A model generated the notes under the pieces. The model was not told where the DNA came from and did not search any database. It was given only the letters and a program-made list of their open reading frames with translations. 64,000 nucleotides of DNA, from the NCBI RefSeq assembly GCF_000240165.1, contig NC_017586.1:4787228-4851227 (forward strand), written 5' to 3'. This document shows positions 48,910 through 58,160 of this stretch, one piece after another. The stretch is from Streptantibioticus cattleyicolor NRRL 8057 = DSM 46488 (GTDB taxonomy: Bacteria > Actinomycetota > Actinomycetes > Streptomycetales > Streptomycetaceae). Made by a program: the position numbers and the translations under genes. The first letter of the stretch is position 1; each line of letters opens with the position of its first letter.

Positions 48910-50289
48910 ATGAGCGGGACCGACTTCGAGCACGTCTCGTTGTTCGACATGCACGCCATGGTCGCCAACGCCGACCCGCAACTGATCCTGGCCCGGGCCC
49001 AGGCCCTCGAATCCGCCATGAACCAGCTGCAGACCATCGGCAGCCAACTGATGTCGAGCATCCAAGGCGTCGAATGGCAGGGCGAAGGCGCACGCGCCTT
49101 CCACGACTGGGGCCGACAACTCGCCCGCAACACCCTCAAACTCGCCGACTACACCTACAACGCCGCCTCCTTCATGAACGACGCCGGCTCCGCCCTCTCC
49201 CGCGTCAAGAACGGCCTCCCCCCGGTCCCGGCCGACCAGTGCTACGTCGACCCCAAGAAGGACGCGGAAGCCCGCGCCAGACTGGAGTCGGCCCGGCAGG
49301 AGGCGATCCCGCAGATGAACATGTTGGCGTCGGCGTATCGGGCGGCGAGTGAGGGGATGCGGAAGGAATCGCCGCCGCCGTTTACGGCGGTACCGCAGGA
49401 TCCTCTGCCGATTTATGCACGGGCCGGAGGTCAGCAGTGGCTGGGTAAGTCGCAGAACGGCACTTCATCGGAGAGCGGCGGAGGCGCAACTGCTTACGGA
49501 ATCCAATCCAATGAGCCCGGCTCAGAACAGCCTTTGGTGACGCATGGACGGCAAATCTCTGAGGCGGTGAGCCGGACCCATAAAGCCAACTACGATGGGG
49601 GAGAGCGCACAGGACTCGATGACGTACAGACAGTGACGGTGACGCCGAACCGAAGTGTGGATCAATCATTCGGCAACGATGGACGACATCGAACCGGAAC
49701 GAGTGGCATTCCCCACACTGTGGTTCCAGGTGTACCTACCACGGTCGACAGGAGCGCAGGCCGCGTCACCGATCGATTCAGCACTCCGCAAACTGATCCG
49801 GTCGACCAAGTTGCTCGCCGCATTACTGGTGAAGGCGACGGCGTCACCGGCGGTTTGCCCATTGGCGGCGAGCCTCGGGCAATTGCCAAGCCCTCACGCG
49901 GCATCGTCGTCGGCGACGAGCCGATGAGCGGCCCGGGATTCGTCGGCCGCACCCCCGGTGGCACCGTAGGCGGCGCCACCGGCACAGGCTTCTCGGGAAG
50001 CCGAATTCCCGGGGTCGTGGGCCCGGAGACAAGTACACCCCCAAAGGGGGCTGCTACGGTGCGTGACTACACGTCGGGCGGATCCGGCCTGCGCCGTTCC
50101 ATGACGCCGGAGGAAGGGACAGCCCTCGGAAACAGCGGTCTTCCGATGGGCCCCGTCGCCGGAGGACCACACCTCGGAACGGGCCCGCGGGATCGCGGTC
50201 GGAGCGGCACCAGGCCGGACTACCTGGTCGAGGACGAGGAAACGTGGATGGCCGGTGGCCGGAAGGCCGTGCCTCCGGTCATCGATTAG
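48910..50289 (+). CDS. long WXG-type type VII substrate with variable C-terminal region
   Basis: 459 residues. The N-terminal 110 residues are a WXG-like helical hairpin with Trp56-Gln-Gly58 in GVEWQGEGARAF. A Pro-rich hinge follows, then a long Gly/Thr/Ser-rich region with little predicted order. Near the C terminus Tyr438-Leu-Val-Glu-Asp442 again matches YxxxD. No toxin or enzyme motif was recognised. From about codon 145 onward the DNA has clearly lower GC and mixed codon use (32 G/C of 60 bases at 49501-49560), unlike the N-terminal part and the genes before it. This suggests that the C-terminal part was exchanged. It starts 18 bases after the previous stop codon. Confidence 0.78.
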   Translation: MSGTDFEHVSLFDMHAMVANADPQLILARAQALESAMNQLQTIGSQLMSSIQGVEWQGEGARAFHDWGRQLARNTLKLADYTYNAASFMNDAGSALSRVKNGLPPVPADQCYVDPKKDAEARARLESARQEAIPQMNMLASAYRAASEGMRKESPPPFTAVPQDPLPIYARAGGQQWLGKSQNGTSSESGGGATAYGIQSNEPGSEQPLVTHGRQISEAVSRTHKANYDGGERTGLDDVQTVTVTPNRSVDQSFGNDGRHRTGTSGIPHTVVPGVPTTVDRSAGRVTDRFSTPQTDPVDQVARRITGEGDGVTGGLPIGGEPRAIAKPSRGIVVGDEPMSGPGFVGRTPGGTVGGATGTGFSGSRIPGVVGPETSTPPKGAATVRDYTSGGSGLRRSMTPEEGTALGNSGLPMGPVAGGPHLGTGPRDRGRSGTRPDYLVEDEETWMAGGRKAVPPVID

Positions 50290-50336
50290 TGCTTCACCAG
50301 CGGTATGGACAGGCTCGACGAGACGGATGAATTGTG

Positions 50337-51569
50337 ATGCGGCGAACACCTGGCAGGTACCTCGGGCGCGGCGTGGCGGCCGTTGCGACGGCGGTCGCGC
50401 TCTGGGCGACCTGTCCGGCCAATGCACCCGTCGCCCGGGCTGATTCGGTCCGTGACCGTGAGTGGTACCTGGGCCCTATGCAGGCCGATGCCATGTGGAA
50501 AGTAAGCACCGGTCAGGGAGTCACGGTCGCGGTTGTCGACACGGGAAGTGACGGTAAGGTGACGGAACTCGTCGGCCAAGTGCTGCCTGGTAAGGACTAC
50601 ACCTCTCCAACAGGAAATGGCTGGAACGACACTGACGGGCATGGCACGTCCATGGCCATGCTCATCGCGGGAACCGGAGATGATGGCGGGATCGTGGGTT
50701 TGGCGCCGGGTGCCAAGATCTTGCCGCTCAGAGTGCTTGCGGGTGGCGGCCCTAATCGCCCCGGACGCGACTTGAAGCGGGTGGCCGATGCCATCCATTA
50801 TGCGGCCGACCATGGAGCGAAGGTCATTAATATCGCGATCGGCGTGCCGGACCTTTCCTCGTCACCGGAAGATCGTGCTCCTTTGGGGCCCGCTGTGCAG
50901 TACGCTCTCAAGCGCGGCTCTTTGGTGTTTGCGGCGACTGGTAATGATGCCCAGTCCGGGAACCCTCTCAGCTATCCCGCTGCAACTCCGGGGGCGGTAG
51001 GTGTAGGCGCTGTCGATAAAACCGGTACCGTGGGAAAATTTTCTACCTATGGGCCTCAAGTTGCGCTGGTTGCCCCCGGAGTAGACGTTCCTGGTCATTG
51101 TTCCAAATCACTGGCGCACTATGGTGACGGTTATTGCATCGGGTACGGCACCAGCGAAGCCACCGCTCTCGCCTCCGCCTCTGCCGCGCTCGTCTGGGCC
51201 AAGCATCCGGACTGGACCAACAATCAGGTCCTGCGAGTGCTGATCAATACGGCGGGGAAGCCGAAGACGGGGAAGATTCCCAGCGAGTACATCGGATACG
51301 GCACCGTACGCCCCCGCGTCGCTCTGCTCGACGGGGCCGGGGATCCGGGGCCGGCGGATGTGAATCCGTTGTTCCCGAATCTCGGGTCGCCCTCGCCCTC
51401 GACCGCACCGGCAGGCAAGTCCTCCGGGAAGCCCACCCAGGCGGGGGCGGCCAGGGGCGGAGGGGCAGGGGACACCGGGGCATGGATGTGGGCGGGAATC
51501 GCTGCGGCGGTCGTCGTGGTGGGCGGCGGCCTCGGCGCCGCGGTGTTGCGACGCCGACGCGCACACTGA
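50337..51569 (+). CDS. second mycosin-like S8 serine protease
   Basis: 410 residues. Signal peptide (about 1-36), then a subtilisin fold with Asp68 (VVDTGSDG), His102 (DTDGHGTSMA) and Ser273 (GYGTSEATALAS; the usual proline three residues on is absent). Cys258 and Cys266 may pair. A linker of Ser/Pro/Gly and a C-terminal membrane helix (WAGIAAAVVVVGGGLGAAVL) with basic tail follow, as in mycosins. The gene shares the lower GC of the preceding substrate tail (34 G/C of 60 at 50821-50880), returning to normal over the last 80 codons. It begins 47 bases after the substrate gene, so the two form a cassette. An in-frame GTG one codon upstream could also be the start. Confidence 0.88.
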   Translation: MRRTPGRYLGRGVAAVATAVALWATCPANAPVARADSVRDREWYLGPMQADAMWKVSTGQGVTVAVVDTGSDGKVTELVGQVLPGKDYTSPTGNGWNDTDGHGTSMAMLIAGTGDDGGIVGLAPGAKILPLRVLAGGGPNRPGRDLKRVADAIHYAADHGAKVINIAIGVPDLSSSPEDRAPLGPAVQYALKRGSLVFAATGNDAQSGNPLSYPAATPGAVGVGAVDKTGTVGKFSTYGPQVALVAPGVDVPGHCSKSLAHYGDGYCIGYGTSEATALASASAALVWAKHPDWTNNQVLRVLINTAGKPKTGKIPSEYIGYGTVRPRVALLDGAGDPGPADVNPLFPNLGSPSPSTAPAGKSSGKPTQAGAARGGGAGDTGAWMWAGIAAAVVVVGGGLGAAVLRRRRAH

Positions 51570-51739
51570 GCCGCCACGGCAGCGCCCCCCGAACCGTACC
51601 CCGCAACCGCCCCGCACCGTCAGCGTCCGACGCACCCACGCGCCGCCACGGCCCCGCCCCCCCACCGACCCTCCGCAACCAGCCCCCACCCCCCCCACAC
51701 CGTCAGCCCCCGCGCACCCTGATCCACCGCCCCCCCACC
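51570..51739. other. C-rich spacer between convergent mycosin and eccC genes
   Basis: 170 bases dominated by runs of C and CCACC words on the + strand, with almost no G. No gene, hairpin terminator or other site was recognised. Confidence 0.4.
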
Positions 51740-54700
51740 TCACTGCGCCGGCAACCACCCCGTCTGCACCAGCCGGTTACCCCTCCGTCGGGAGACCAGG
51801 ACACCGCGGCCCGGGGGGAGGGGGCGGGCGCGGACGGGGCCTAGGAGTTCGCCTTCGGCGGGGTCGCCGGAGAGTACGAGGCCCTGGGCGCCGAGTTCCT
51901 TGAAGCGTTGGGTGAAGGTTTCGTAGGAGGAGCGCCCGGCGCCCGCGGAGTTGCGGGCGACGATGAAGCGGACGCCGATGTCGCGGGCGTAGGGGAGGTG
52001 TTCGACGACGGCGAGCATGGGGTTGCCGGTGGAGGTGGCCACCAGGTCGTAGTCGTCGATGACGACGAACGCCTGCGGCCCCGACCACCAGTTGCGTTCC
52101 CGTAGTTGCCGGGCGGTGACGTCCGGGCCGGGGACGCGGCGGGCCATGATGGTGGCGATCTGCTCCATGTGTTCCTGGAGGGTGTTGGGGGCCGCGGAGT
52201 ACTGGAGCAGGTGGGAGTCGGGGACGGCGCCGAGCAGGCCGCGCCGGTAGTCGCCGACCACGATCAGCGCCTCCTCCGGCGTCCACCGTTCGCTGATCTG
52301 CTTGACGAGCAGCCGCAGCAGCGCGGTCTTGCCGGACTCGCTCTCGCCGTAGACGAGGAAGAGCGGGTCGGTGTCGAAGTCGATGAAGACCGGTTCGAGG
52401 TCGTTCTCGTCGATGCCGATGGCGACCCCGCGGTCGGGGTGCTCGAAGCCGCGGGGCAGGCGGGCGGCCGGCAGATCGGTGGGGAGCATCCGTACCTGAG
52501 GGGCGGACGGCCCGGTCCAGCCGCGGGCGACCGACCGCACGAAGGCGGCCGTGGCCTCCGCGGAGCCGGCCGGGTCGGCCGCGCCGTCGACGCGCGGCAA
52601 CGCGGTCAGGAAGTGCAGCCGTTCCGGGGTGAGTCCGCGGCCGGGGGCGCCCACCGGGACGTTGACCGCGGTGCGCCGGTCGATCTCGGAGTCCGCGGGG
52701 TCGCCGAGCCGCAGCTCGAACCGGCTCAGCAGCAGGTCCTTGAGCGCGGGGCGCACCTCCATGTAGCGGGCGGCGCTGATCACCACGTGCACCCCGAAGC
52801 CCAGGCCGCGCGCGGCGATGTCGCCCACCACGGGTTCCAGCGCCTCGAAGTCGGCCTTGAGGGTGTTCCAGCCGTCGATCACCAGGAAGACGTCGCCCCA
52901 GGGTTCACCGGGAAGTTCACCGGCGGCGCGGCGCTTGCGGTACGTGGTCATCGAGTCGATGCCCTCGCGGCGGAAGAGCAGTTCACGCCGGGCGAGGACG
53001 CCGGCCACCTCGGCGACCGTACGCCGGACCTTGTCGCCGTCGAGCCGGGCGGCCACCCCGCCGACGTGCGGCAGCCCCTCGACGGCGGCCAGTCCGCCGC
53101 CGCCGAAGTCCAGGCAGTAGAACTGCGCTTCGGCCGGGGTGTGGGTGAGGGCGAAGGCGCCGATCAGGGTGCGCAGCAGCGTCGACTTGCCGGAACGCGG
53201 GCCGCCGACCACCAGGGCGTGCCCGGCGGCACCGGAGAAGTCCCGCCGCAGCACGTCCCGCCGCTGCTGGAACGGCTGGTCCACGAGGCCGACCGGCACC
53301 ACCAGCCGGCCCGGCGCCTCGGCGGGCTCCGGCTCCGAGACCGTCAGCCCGCGCACCGGGTGCACCGCCAGCGGCGAGGAGAACAGCTGGTCCAGCGCGG
53401 GCGCCTCGCCCAGCGGCGGCAGCCACACCTGGTGGGCCGGGGGCCCCTGGCCCTCCAGCCGGCGCACCACCACGTCGAGCACGGTGTCGGCGAAGGCGTC
53501 CGCGTCGGTGGGGGCATGCGCGTCCTGCGGCGCCACCGGCACCGGCTCGCCCCGCACCACCGGCACGTGCCCCGCGGTGAAGAGCACCGGACGCCGCTCG
53601 GCCGGCACCGGCCCGACGGCGGCTGGGACGCCGGAGCCCCGGTAGACGCCGGAGACGTACGCCGCCTTGAACCGCACCATCGTGTCGGTGCCGAACTTCA
53701 GGTACCCCGAACCCGGCACCGACGGCAGGTGGTAGGCGTCCGGCACGCCGAGCGCGGCCCGCGACTCGGAGGCGGAGAACGTCCGCAGCCCGATCCGGTA
53801 CGACAGGTAGGTGTCCAGCCCGCGCAGCCGGCCCTCCTCCAGACGCTGCGAGGCGAGCAGCAGATGCACCCCCAGCGACCGTCCGATGCGGCCGATCTGG
53901 ATGAACATATCGATGAAGTCCGGCTTGGCGCTGAGCAGTTCGCTGAACTCGTCGATCACCAGCACCAGCGACGGCAGCGGTGGCAGCGGGGCGCCGGCCG
54001 CCCGTGCCTTCTCGTAGTCGTGGACGTTGGCGAAGGTGGAGGCGTGCAGCATCTCCTGGCGGCGCTGGAGTTCGCCGGTGATGGCGTCCCGCATGCGGTC
54101 CACCAGCGCCAGGTCGTCCGCCAGGTTGGTGATCACGGCGGCCACGTGCGGCAGCGTGGACATCCCGGCGAAGGTGGCGCCGCCCTTGAAGTCGGCCAGC
54201 ACGAAGTTGAGCGTCTCGGAGGAGTGGGTCACCGCCAGGCCCAGCACCAGGGTGCGCAGCAGTTCCGACTTGCCGGAGCCGGTGGCGCCCACGCACAGCC
54301 CGTGCGGCCCCATGCCGTCCTGCGCCGCCTCCTTCAGGTCCAGCAGCACCGGCTCACCGTTCTCGCCCACCCCGATCGGCACCCGCAGCCGGTCGTGGCG
54401 GGCCCGCGGACGCCAGGTGCGGGCGACGTCCACCGAGGCGGCGTCGCCCAGCCGCAGCAGATCGGTGAAGTCCAGGTTGTTCAGCAGCGGTTCGTCGTCG
54501 TCCCCGCCGCCGACCCGCAGCGGCGCGAGCTGCCGGGCCAGCGCCTCCGCCTCGGCCGCCGACAGCGCGTCGGGGCGCCCCTCGTAGGTCCGTCCGCCCG
54601 GCGACCGCAGCCGCAGCCGGTCCGGGTGGACCACCACCGACAACCCGCCGCGCGGCTCGTCCAGCTCCCCGGGGACGACCTCCAGCACGGTGACGCCCTG

Positions 54701-55705
54701 CAACCCCTCGGCGGAGGCGAGCACCGAGTCGGCGGGGACCACGGCGCCGTCCAGGACGACCACCAGATGCGGGCGGTCCAGCAGCGGCGGCGCCTCCCGG
54801 CCGAACCGGGGGCGGCCGTCGAACCGGTCGGCGAGCATCTCCTCCAGCTCGGCGAGGTCGTCCGAGTACAGCCGCCGGCTCCCCGCGCCGTCGGTCTCCT
54901 TGGGCTGCTGGCAGTGGGGCAGCCACTTCGTCCACTCCCAGCGGTGGCCGGCCCGGTGGCCCGCGGCGACCGCGATCACCAGGTCCTCGGGGGAGTGCAA
55001 CGCGGCCAGCTGGGCGAGCAGCGCGCGCACCGCGGCGGGCGCGGCCTGCGCGTCACCGGAGACGGTCACGTGGTAGAACGCCCGCAGGCTGACCGCCAGC
55101 GGCAGCCCGTCGACCACCGAGTGCGCCGCCAGGAAGTTCCGCATCGCCGCCGCGGTCAGCGGCTCCAGCTCCTCCACCGGGGCCGTCACCGGCGCCACCA
55201 GCGGGGTGGCCAGGTCCTGCGCCCCGAGCCCGATGCGCACCTGGGCGAAGTCCTCGTCGGTGATCCGGCGTTCCCACACCCGGCGGCCCTGCGCCACCAG
55301 CGCCCACAGCTGCCCCGGCTCCGGGTGGACCACCAACTGCGCGGCACGCTGCGCCCGCGCGGTACGCCGGACGTGCCGCCGCACCTGCGCCAGGTACGCG
55401 AAGTAGTCCCGGCGCGCCTGGGACAGCCGCCCGCCGGGGCCCTGGCGCACCCGGACCGCCTGGGCGACCGCCATCACCCCGGTGGAGGCGAGCATCAGAC
55501 CGCCCATCACCTTCATGAACGCCGCCGAGCCGGGCATGAAGAAGAACGCCGCCGAGGAGGCCATGCCGACCATCGGCAGCAGGGTCATCAGCATCCCCTG
55601 CTCCTGGTCGCGCGGCAGCTCGGGCGGCGTCTCCAGACGGACTTCCCCGGCCGGCACCTCGGGCGGTGCCACCCTGGGCGGGCGCTTGACGACGACCACG
55701 CTCAC
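51740..55705 (-). CDS. eccC: type VII secretion motor ATPase EccC (single chain)
   Basis: About 1321 residues. Membrane-bound FtsK/SpoIIIE-type motor that binds and drives out WXG100 substrates. Two N-terminal membrane helices (LLPMVGMASSAAFFF and MKVMGGLMLASTGVMAVA, about 38-80) precede three ATPase domains. Their Walker A motifs are GATGSGKS near residue 475, GGPRSGKS near 837 and GESESGKT near 1123. Walker B motifs are LVLVIDEFSELL, VFLVIDGW and AFVVIDDYDLV. All three nucleotide sites look intact in their P-loops. The protein is a single fused chain, not split EccCa/EccCb. The GTG at 55705 is preferred over a TTG at 55723 because GAGGA lies about 12 bases upstream. It is divergent from eccD. 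Confidence 0.94.
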   Translation of the reverse strand: MSVVVVKRPPRVAPPEVPAGEVRLETPPELPRDQEQGMLMTLLPMVGMASSAAFFFMPGSAAFMKVMGGLMLASTGVMAVAQAVRVRQGPGGRLSQARRDYFAYLAQVRRHVRRTARAQRAAQLVVHPEPGQLWALVAQGRRVWERRITDEDFAQVRIGLGAQDLATPLVAPVTAPVEELEPLTAAAMRNFLAAHSVVDGLPLAVSLRAFYHVTVSGDAQAAPAAVRALLAQLAALHSPEDLVIAVAAGHRAGHRWEWTKWLPHCQQPKETDGAGSRRLYSDDLAELEEMLADRFDGRPRFGREAPPLLDRPHLVVVLDGAVVPADSVLASAEGLQGVTVLEVVPGELDEPRGGLSVVVHPDRLRLRSPGGRTYEGRPDALSAAEAEALARQLAPLRVGGGDDDEPLLNNLDFTDLLRLGDAASVDVARTWRPRARHDRLRVPIGVGENGEPVLLDLKEAAQDGMGPHGLCVGATGSGKSELLRTLVLGLAVTHSSETLNFVLADFKGGATFAGMSTLPHVAAVITNLADDLALVDRMRDAITGELQRRQEMLHASTFANVHDYEKARAAGAPLPPLPSLVLVIDEFSELLSAKPDFIDMFIQIGRIGRSLGVHLLLASQRLEEGRLRGLDTYLSYRIGLRTFSASESRAALGVPDAYHLPSVPGSGYLKFGTDTMVRFKAAYVSGVYRGSGVPAAVGPVPAERRPVLFTAGHVPVVRGEPVPVAPQDAHAPTDADAFADTVLDVVVRRLEGQGPPAHQVWLPPLGEAPALDQLFSSPLAVHPVRGLTVSEPEPAEAPGRLVVPVGLVDQPFQQRRDVLRRDFSGAAGHALVVGGPRSGKSTLLRTLIGAFALTHTPAEAQFYCLDFGGGGLAAVEGLPHVGGVAARLDGDKVRRTVAEVAGVLARRELLFRREGIDSMTTYRKRRAAGELPGEPWGDVFLVIDGWNTLKADFEALEPVVGDIAARGLGFGVHVVISAARYMEVRPALKDLLLSRFELRLGDPADSEIDRRTAVNVPVGAPGRGLTPERLHFLTALPRVDGAADPAGSAEATAAFVRSVARGWTGPSAPQVRMLPTDLPAARLPRGFEHPDRGVAIGIDENDLEPVFIDFDTDPLFLVYGESESGKTALLRLLVKQISERWTPEEALIVVGDYRRGLLGAVPDSHLLQYSAAPNTLQEHMEQIATIMARRVPGPDVTARQLRERNWWSGPQAFVVIDDYDLVATSTGNPMLAVVEHLPYARDIGVRFIVARNSAGAGRSSYETFTQRFKELGAQGLVLSGDPAEGELLGPVRARPLPPGRGVLVSRRRGNRLVQTGWLPAQ

Positions 55706-55926
55706 CGAAGCATCAATCCTCAATGCGGAAAGGTCGGTTCCGCACCGGCGCCCCAGTGGCGACGGCCCCCCTCCGCCCGTCGGCCGATCCTACTGGCGCC
55801 GGACGCCCCGCCCGCACGCCTCCCGCCGGACCGTTAAGTTGTGACCCACCGGCGGCCCGCCACGCGCAGCCGCCGTCCCGCGACCGGCACCCGCCGGCCA
55901 TCACCACTCAAGGGGGAGACCGCGAG

Positions 55927-57351
55927 GTGAGCACGACCACCGCGACCGGCTTCTGCCGGGTCACCGTCGTCGCACCCGACAGCCGTATCGACGTCGCGCT
56001 GCCCGAGGACGTCGCACTCGCCGACCTCTACCCCGAGCTGCTGCGGCTGACCGGCCAGCAGCAGGCGGCCGGCGTCCCCGAGGGCTGGCACCTGGTGCGC
56101 CGGGACGGCACCGTGCTCGACCCCGCGCGCACCCCGGCCGCCCAGCGGGTGCTCGACGGCGAGGTGCTGGCGCTGCGCCCGTTCGCCGAATCGCTGCCGC
56201 CCGCCGTCCACGACGACGTGGCCGACGCCGTCGCCGCCGCCGTCGGCCGCGACCGGCGGCGCTGGAGCGACGACCTGCTGCGCCCCGCCGGACTCGGCGG
56301 CGCCGTGCTGCTGCTCGCCCTCGCCGCCCTCGTGCTGTGGTGGGCCGACCCGGTCCGCCACGACATGCACGCGCTGCCCGGCCTGGTCGCCGGCGCCGTG
56401 GGCGTCTGCCTGACCGCCGGCTCCGCGGTACGCGCCCGGATCTACCGCGACCGCGGCTCGGCCGCCGCGCTGGGCCTGGCCGCCGTACCCCACCTGCTGA
56501 TCGCGGGCACCGGGATCGCCGCCGCCGCCCCGGGCGCCGGGCCCGGACGCCTGCAGTTCCTGCTCGGCTGCGTCACCGTGCTGGTCGCCACCGCCCTGCT
56601 GACCGCGGTCACCCCGGACGGCGACGCGCCCTTCGTGGCCACCGCCGTGCTCGCCGCCACCGGCACCCTGGCCGCGTTCACCGCCGTGCTCACCGGGGCG
56701 AGGGCCACCTCGGTGGCCGCGGTCTGCGTGGTCGCCGCCGTCGGCGCCATCGCCTTCCTGCCCGCGCTCTCCGCCCGCTTCGCCCGGCTGCCCATCGGGT
56801 ACGAGACCGGGCGCGGCGGCCCCGGCGGGGAGCCGCCGTCGCCCGAGCCGGTGGACGAGGCCCGGATCGCCGCCGCCGCCCGCCGCGGCCACGAACTCCT
56901 GCTCGGCCTGGCCGGCGGCTGCTCCGCGGTGATCGCCTGCGGCGCCGCCGTCCTCGGCTTCGGCCACTCGGTCTGGGCGCAGCTGCTCGCCCTCGCCGCG
57001 GGGCTCGCCACCGTCTCCCGGGCCCGGCTCTTCCGCCACACCGCGCAGATCGCCTGCCTGCTGACCGCCGGGGTGGGCGCGATCGCGCTGCTCCTCGCCG
57101 GGCTGGCGCTCCACCCGCCCGGCGGCGACCGCGCCGCCGCCGACGTGCGTACCCTGTGGCTGACCGCGGCGGTGGTGGCCGGCGCCGCGCTCCTCGCCGC
57201 GATCGCGCTGATCGTGCCGGCCCGGGGCGTCTCGCCGTTCTGGGGGCGCGTGCTCGACCTGGCCGAGGCGGCGGTGCTGCTGTCGCTGATCCCGCTGTGC
57301 CTGGCGGTGCTCGACGTCTACGCGGCGGCCCGCGGCATGGCCTCGGGCTGA
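55927..57351 (+). CDS. eccD: type VII secretion integral membrane protein EccD
   Basis: 474 residues. The N-terminal ubiquitin-like domain (about 1-95: [20 protein letters not shown]... [10 protein letters not shown]) is cytosolic. About eleven membrane helices follow from residue 120 to the end, which would form the membrane vestibule of the ESX complex. A loop with [19 protein letters not shown] lies between helices in the middle. The GTG at 55927 has GGGGGAG about 8 bases upstream and places the ubiquitin fold at the start; the long upstream frame is non-coding. The gap to rpsO holds that gene's leader. Confidence 0.92.
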   Translation: MSTTTATGFCRVTVVAPDSRIDVALPEDVALADLYPELLRLTGQQQAAGVPEGWHLVRRDGTVLDPARTPAAQRVLDGEVLALRPFAESLPPAVHDDVADAVAAAVGRDRRRWSDDLLRPAGLGGAVLLLALAALVLWWADPVRHDMHALPGLVAGAVGVCLTAGSAVRARIYRDRGSAAALGLAAVPHLLIAGTGIAAAAPGAGPGRLQFLLGCVTVLVATALLTAVTPDGDAPFVATAVLAATGTLAAFTAVLTGARATSVAAVCVVAAVGAIAFLPALSARFARLPIGYETGRGGPGGEPPSPEPVDEARIAAAARRGHELLLGLAGGCSAVIACGAAVLGFGHSVWAQLLALAAGLATVSRARLFRHTAQIACLLTAGVGAIALLLAGLALHPPGGDRAAADVRTLWLTAAVVAGAALLAAIALIVPARGVSPFWGRVLDLAEAAVLLSLIPLCLAVLDVYAAARGMASG

Positions 57352-57439
57352 GCCGGTGGCAAAAGGGCTACCGCGGCACTGGTACCCTGGGTCACCACTG
57401 CGTGTCCGCACGCATGCGCTTCCCCCGAGTATCGAAGAA

Positions 57440-57461
57440 CCCCTGTGACGAAGACCAGGGG
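57440..57461 (+). promoter_or_regulatory. small hairpin in the rpsO leader
   Basis: CCCCTG (57440-57445) pairs with CAGGGG (57456-57461) about 35 bases upstream of the rpsO start. S15 represses its own mRNA through leader structures in several bacteria. This hairpin could be part of such an element, but the match to known forms cannot be judged by eye. A possible promoter (TGGCAA ... TACCCT) lies at about 57357-57387. Confidence 0.3.
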
Positions 57462-57494
57462 CGCTCGTGGGACCAACGACCCCGAGGAGTGAGT

Positions 57495-57782
57495 GTGCCG
57501 CTCGACGCCGCCACCAAGAAGCAGATCATCGCTGAGTTCGGTACCAAGGAGGGCGACACCGGCTCCCCCGAGGTCCAGGTCGCTCTGCTGACCCGCCGGA
57601 TCACCGACCTCACCGAGCACCTGAAGACCCACAAGCACGACCACCACTCGCGCCGTGGTCTTCTGCTGCTCGTCGGCCAGCGCCGCCGCCTGCTGCAGTA
57701 CCTGGCCAAGAAGGACATCACGCGCTTCCGTGAGCTGCGGGAGCGCCTGGGCATCCGGGCCGGCGCCGCGGGCGTCCGCTAA
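57495..57782 (+). CDS. rpsO: 30S ribosomal protein S15
   Basis: 95 residues. Primary 16S rRNA-binding protein of the 30S platform. Recognised by [20 protein letters not shown] and [21 protein letters not shown]. The GTG start follows a GAGGAG site by 7-9 bases. Followed by a terminator-like hairpin and then pnp, the usual rpsO-pnp order. Confidence 0.97.
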   Translation: MPLDAATKKQIIAEFGTKEGDTGSPEVQVALLTRRITDLTEHLKTHKHDHHSRRGLLLLVGQRRRLLQYLAKKDITRFRELRERLGIRAGAAGVR

Positions 57783-57791
57783 GCCGCCGTG

Positions 57792-57826
57792 AAGGGAGCG
57801 GTTCCCAGCGAGGGGACCGCTCCCTT
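57792..57826 (+). terminator. hairpin after rpsO
   Basis: An 11-bp perfect stem (57792-57802 with 57816-57826), extended inward by a further imperfect pairing, and followed by TTT, lies 10 bases past the rpsO stop codon. Some read-through into pnp is expected from other streptomycetes. Confidence 0.8.
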
Positions 57827-57914
57827 TGCCGTACACGGGCTCGGACCCGCATCCGGGCCGGCCGCCGTTCGCACGCGGTCGCCCGCTGTACGTGTGGCCG
57901 GACCGCAACCTTTG

Positions 57915-57920
57915 TAGGCT
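57915..57920 (+). promoter_or_regulatory. possible -10 element of a pnp promoter
   Basis: TAGGCT lies about 240 bases before the pnp start, after the rpsO terminator. No clear -35 is seen. The gap from 57921 to the hairpin at 58115 shows nothing else that can be supported. Confidence 0.35.
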
Positions 57921-58114
57921 GGCCCCGTAACAACTTCAGATGTGAACAGTGGAGGAGCGCCCGCGCCCACCGGCCCGCCGGGTCGGTGCCCGAGGCGCCG
58001 GTCCTCGGTAGTGGCCTCCGGGATGACGCATCGCGCCCCGGCGGCTTCGATCGAAGACCGGTCCTCATCGCCCTGGGCGGCAACGGTCCGCGACGCGGCG
58101 CTCCACCGTGGAAG

Positions 58115-58139
58115 GTCACCGGGCGGGTCGCCCGGTGAC
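58115..58139 (+). promoter_or_regulatory. strong hairpin before pnp, likely RNase III processing site
   Basis: A perfect 11-bp stem (58115-58125 with 58129-58139) with a 3-base loop lies 21 bases before the pnp start codon. In Streptomyces the rpsO-pnp intergenic hairpin is known to be cut by RNase III, which sets pnp expression. This element is at the right place to be that site. Confidence 0.65.
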
Positions 58140-58160
58140 GGACGAAGGAGAATCCCCATA

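Noticed and set aside
57942-58160. N-terminal extension of PNPase
   Set aside because: The extra residues read through the pnp leader hairpin and look non-coding; the GTG at 58161 has a good ribosome site.
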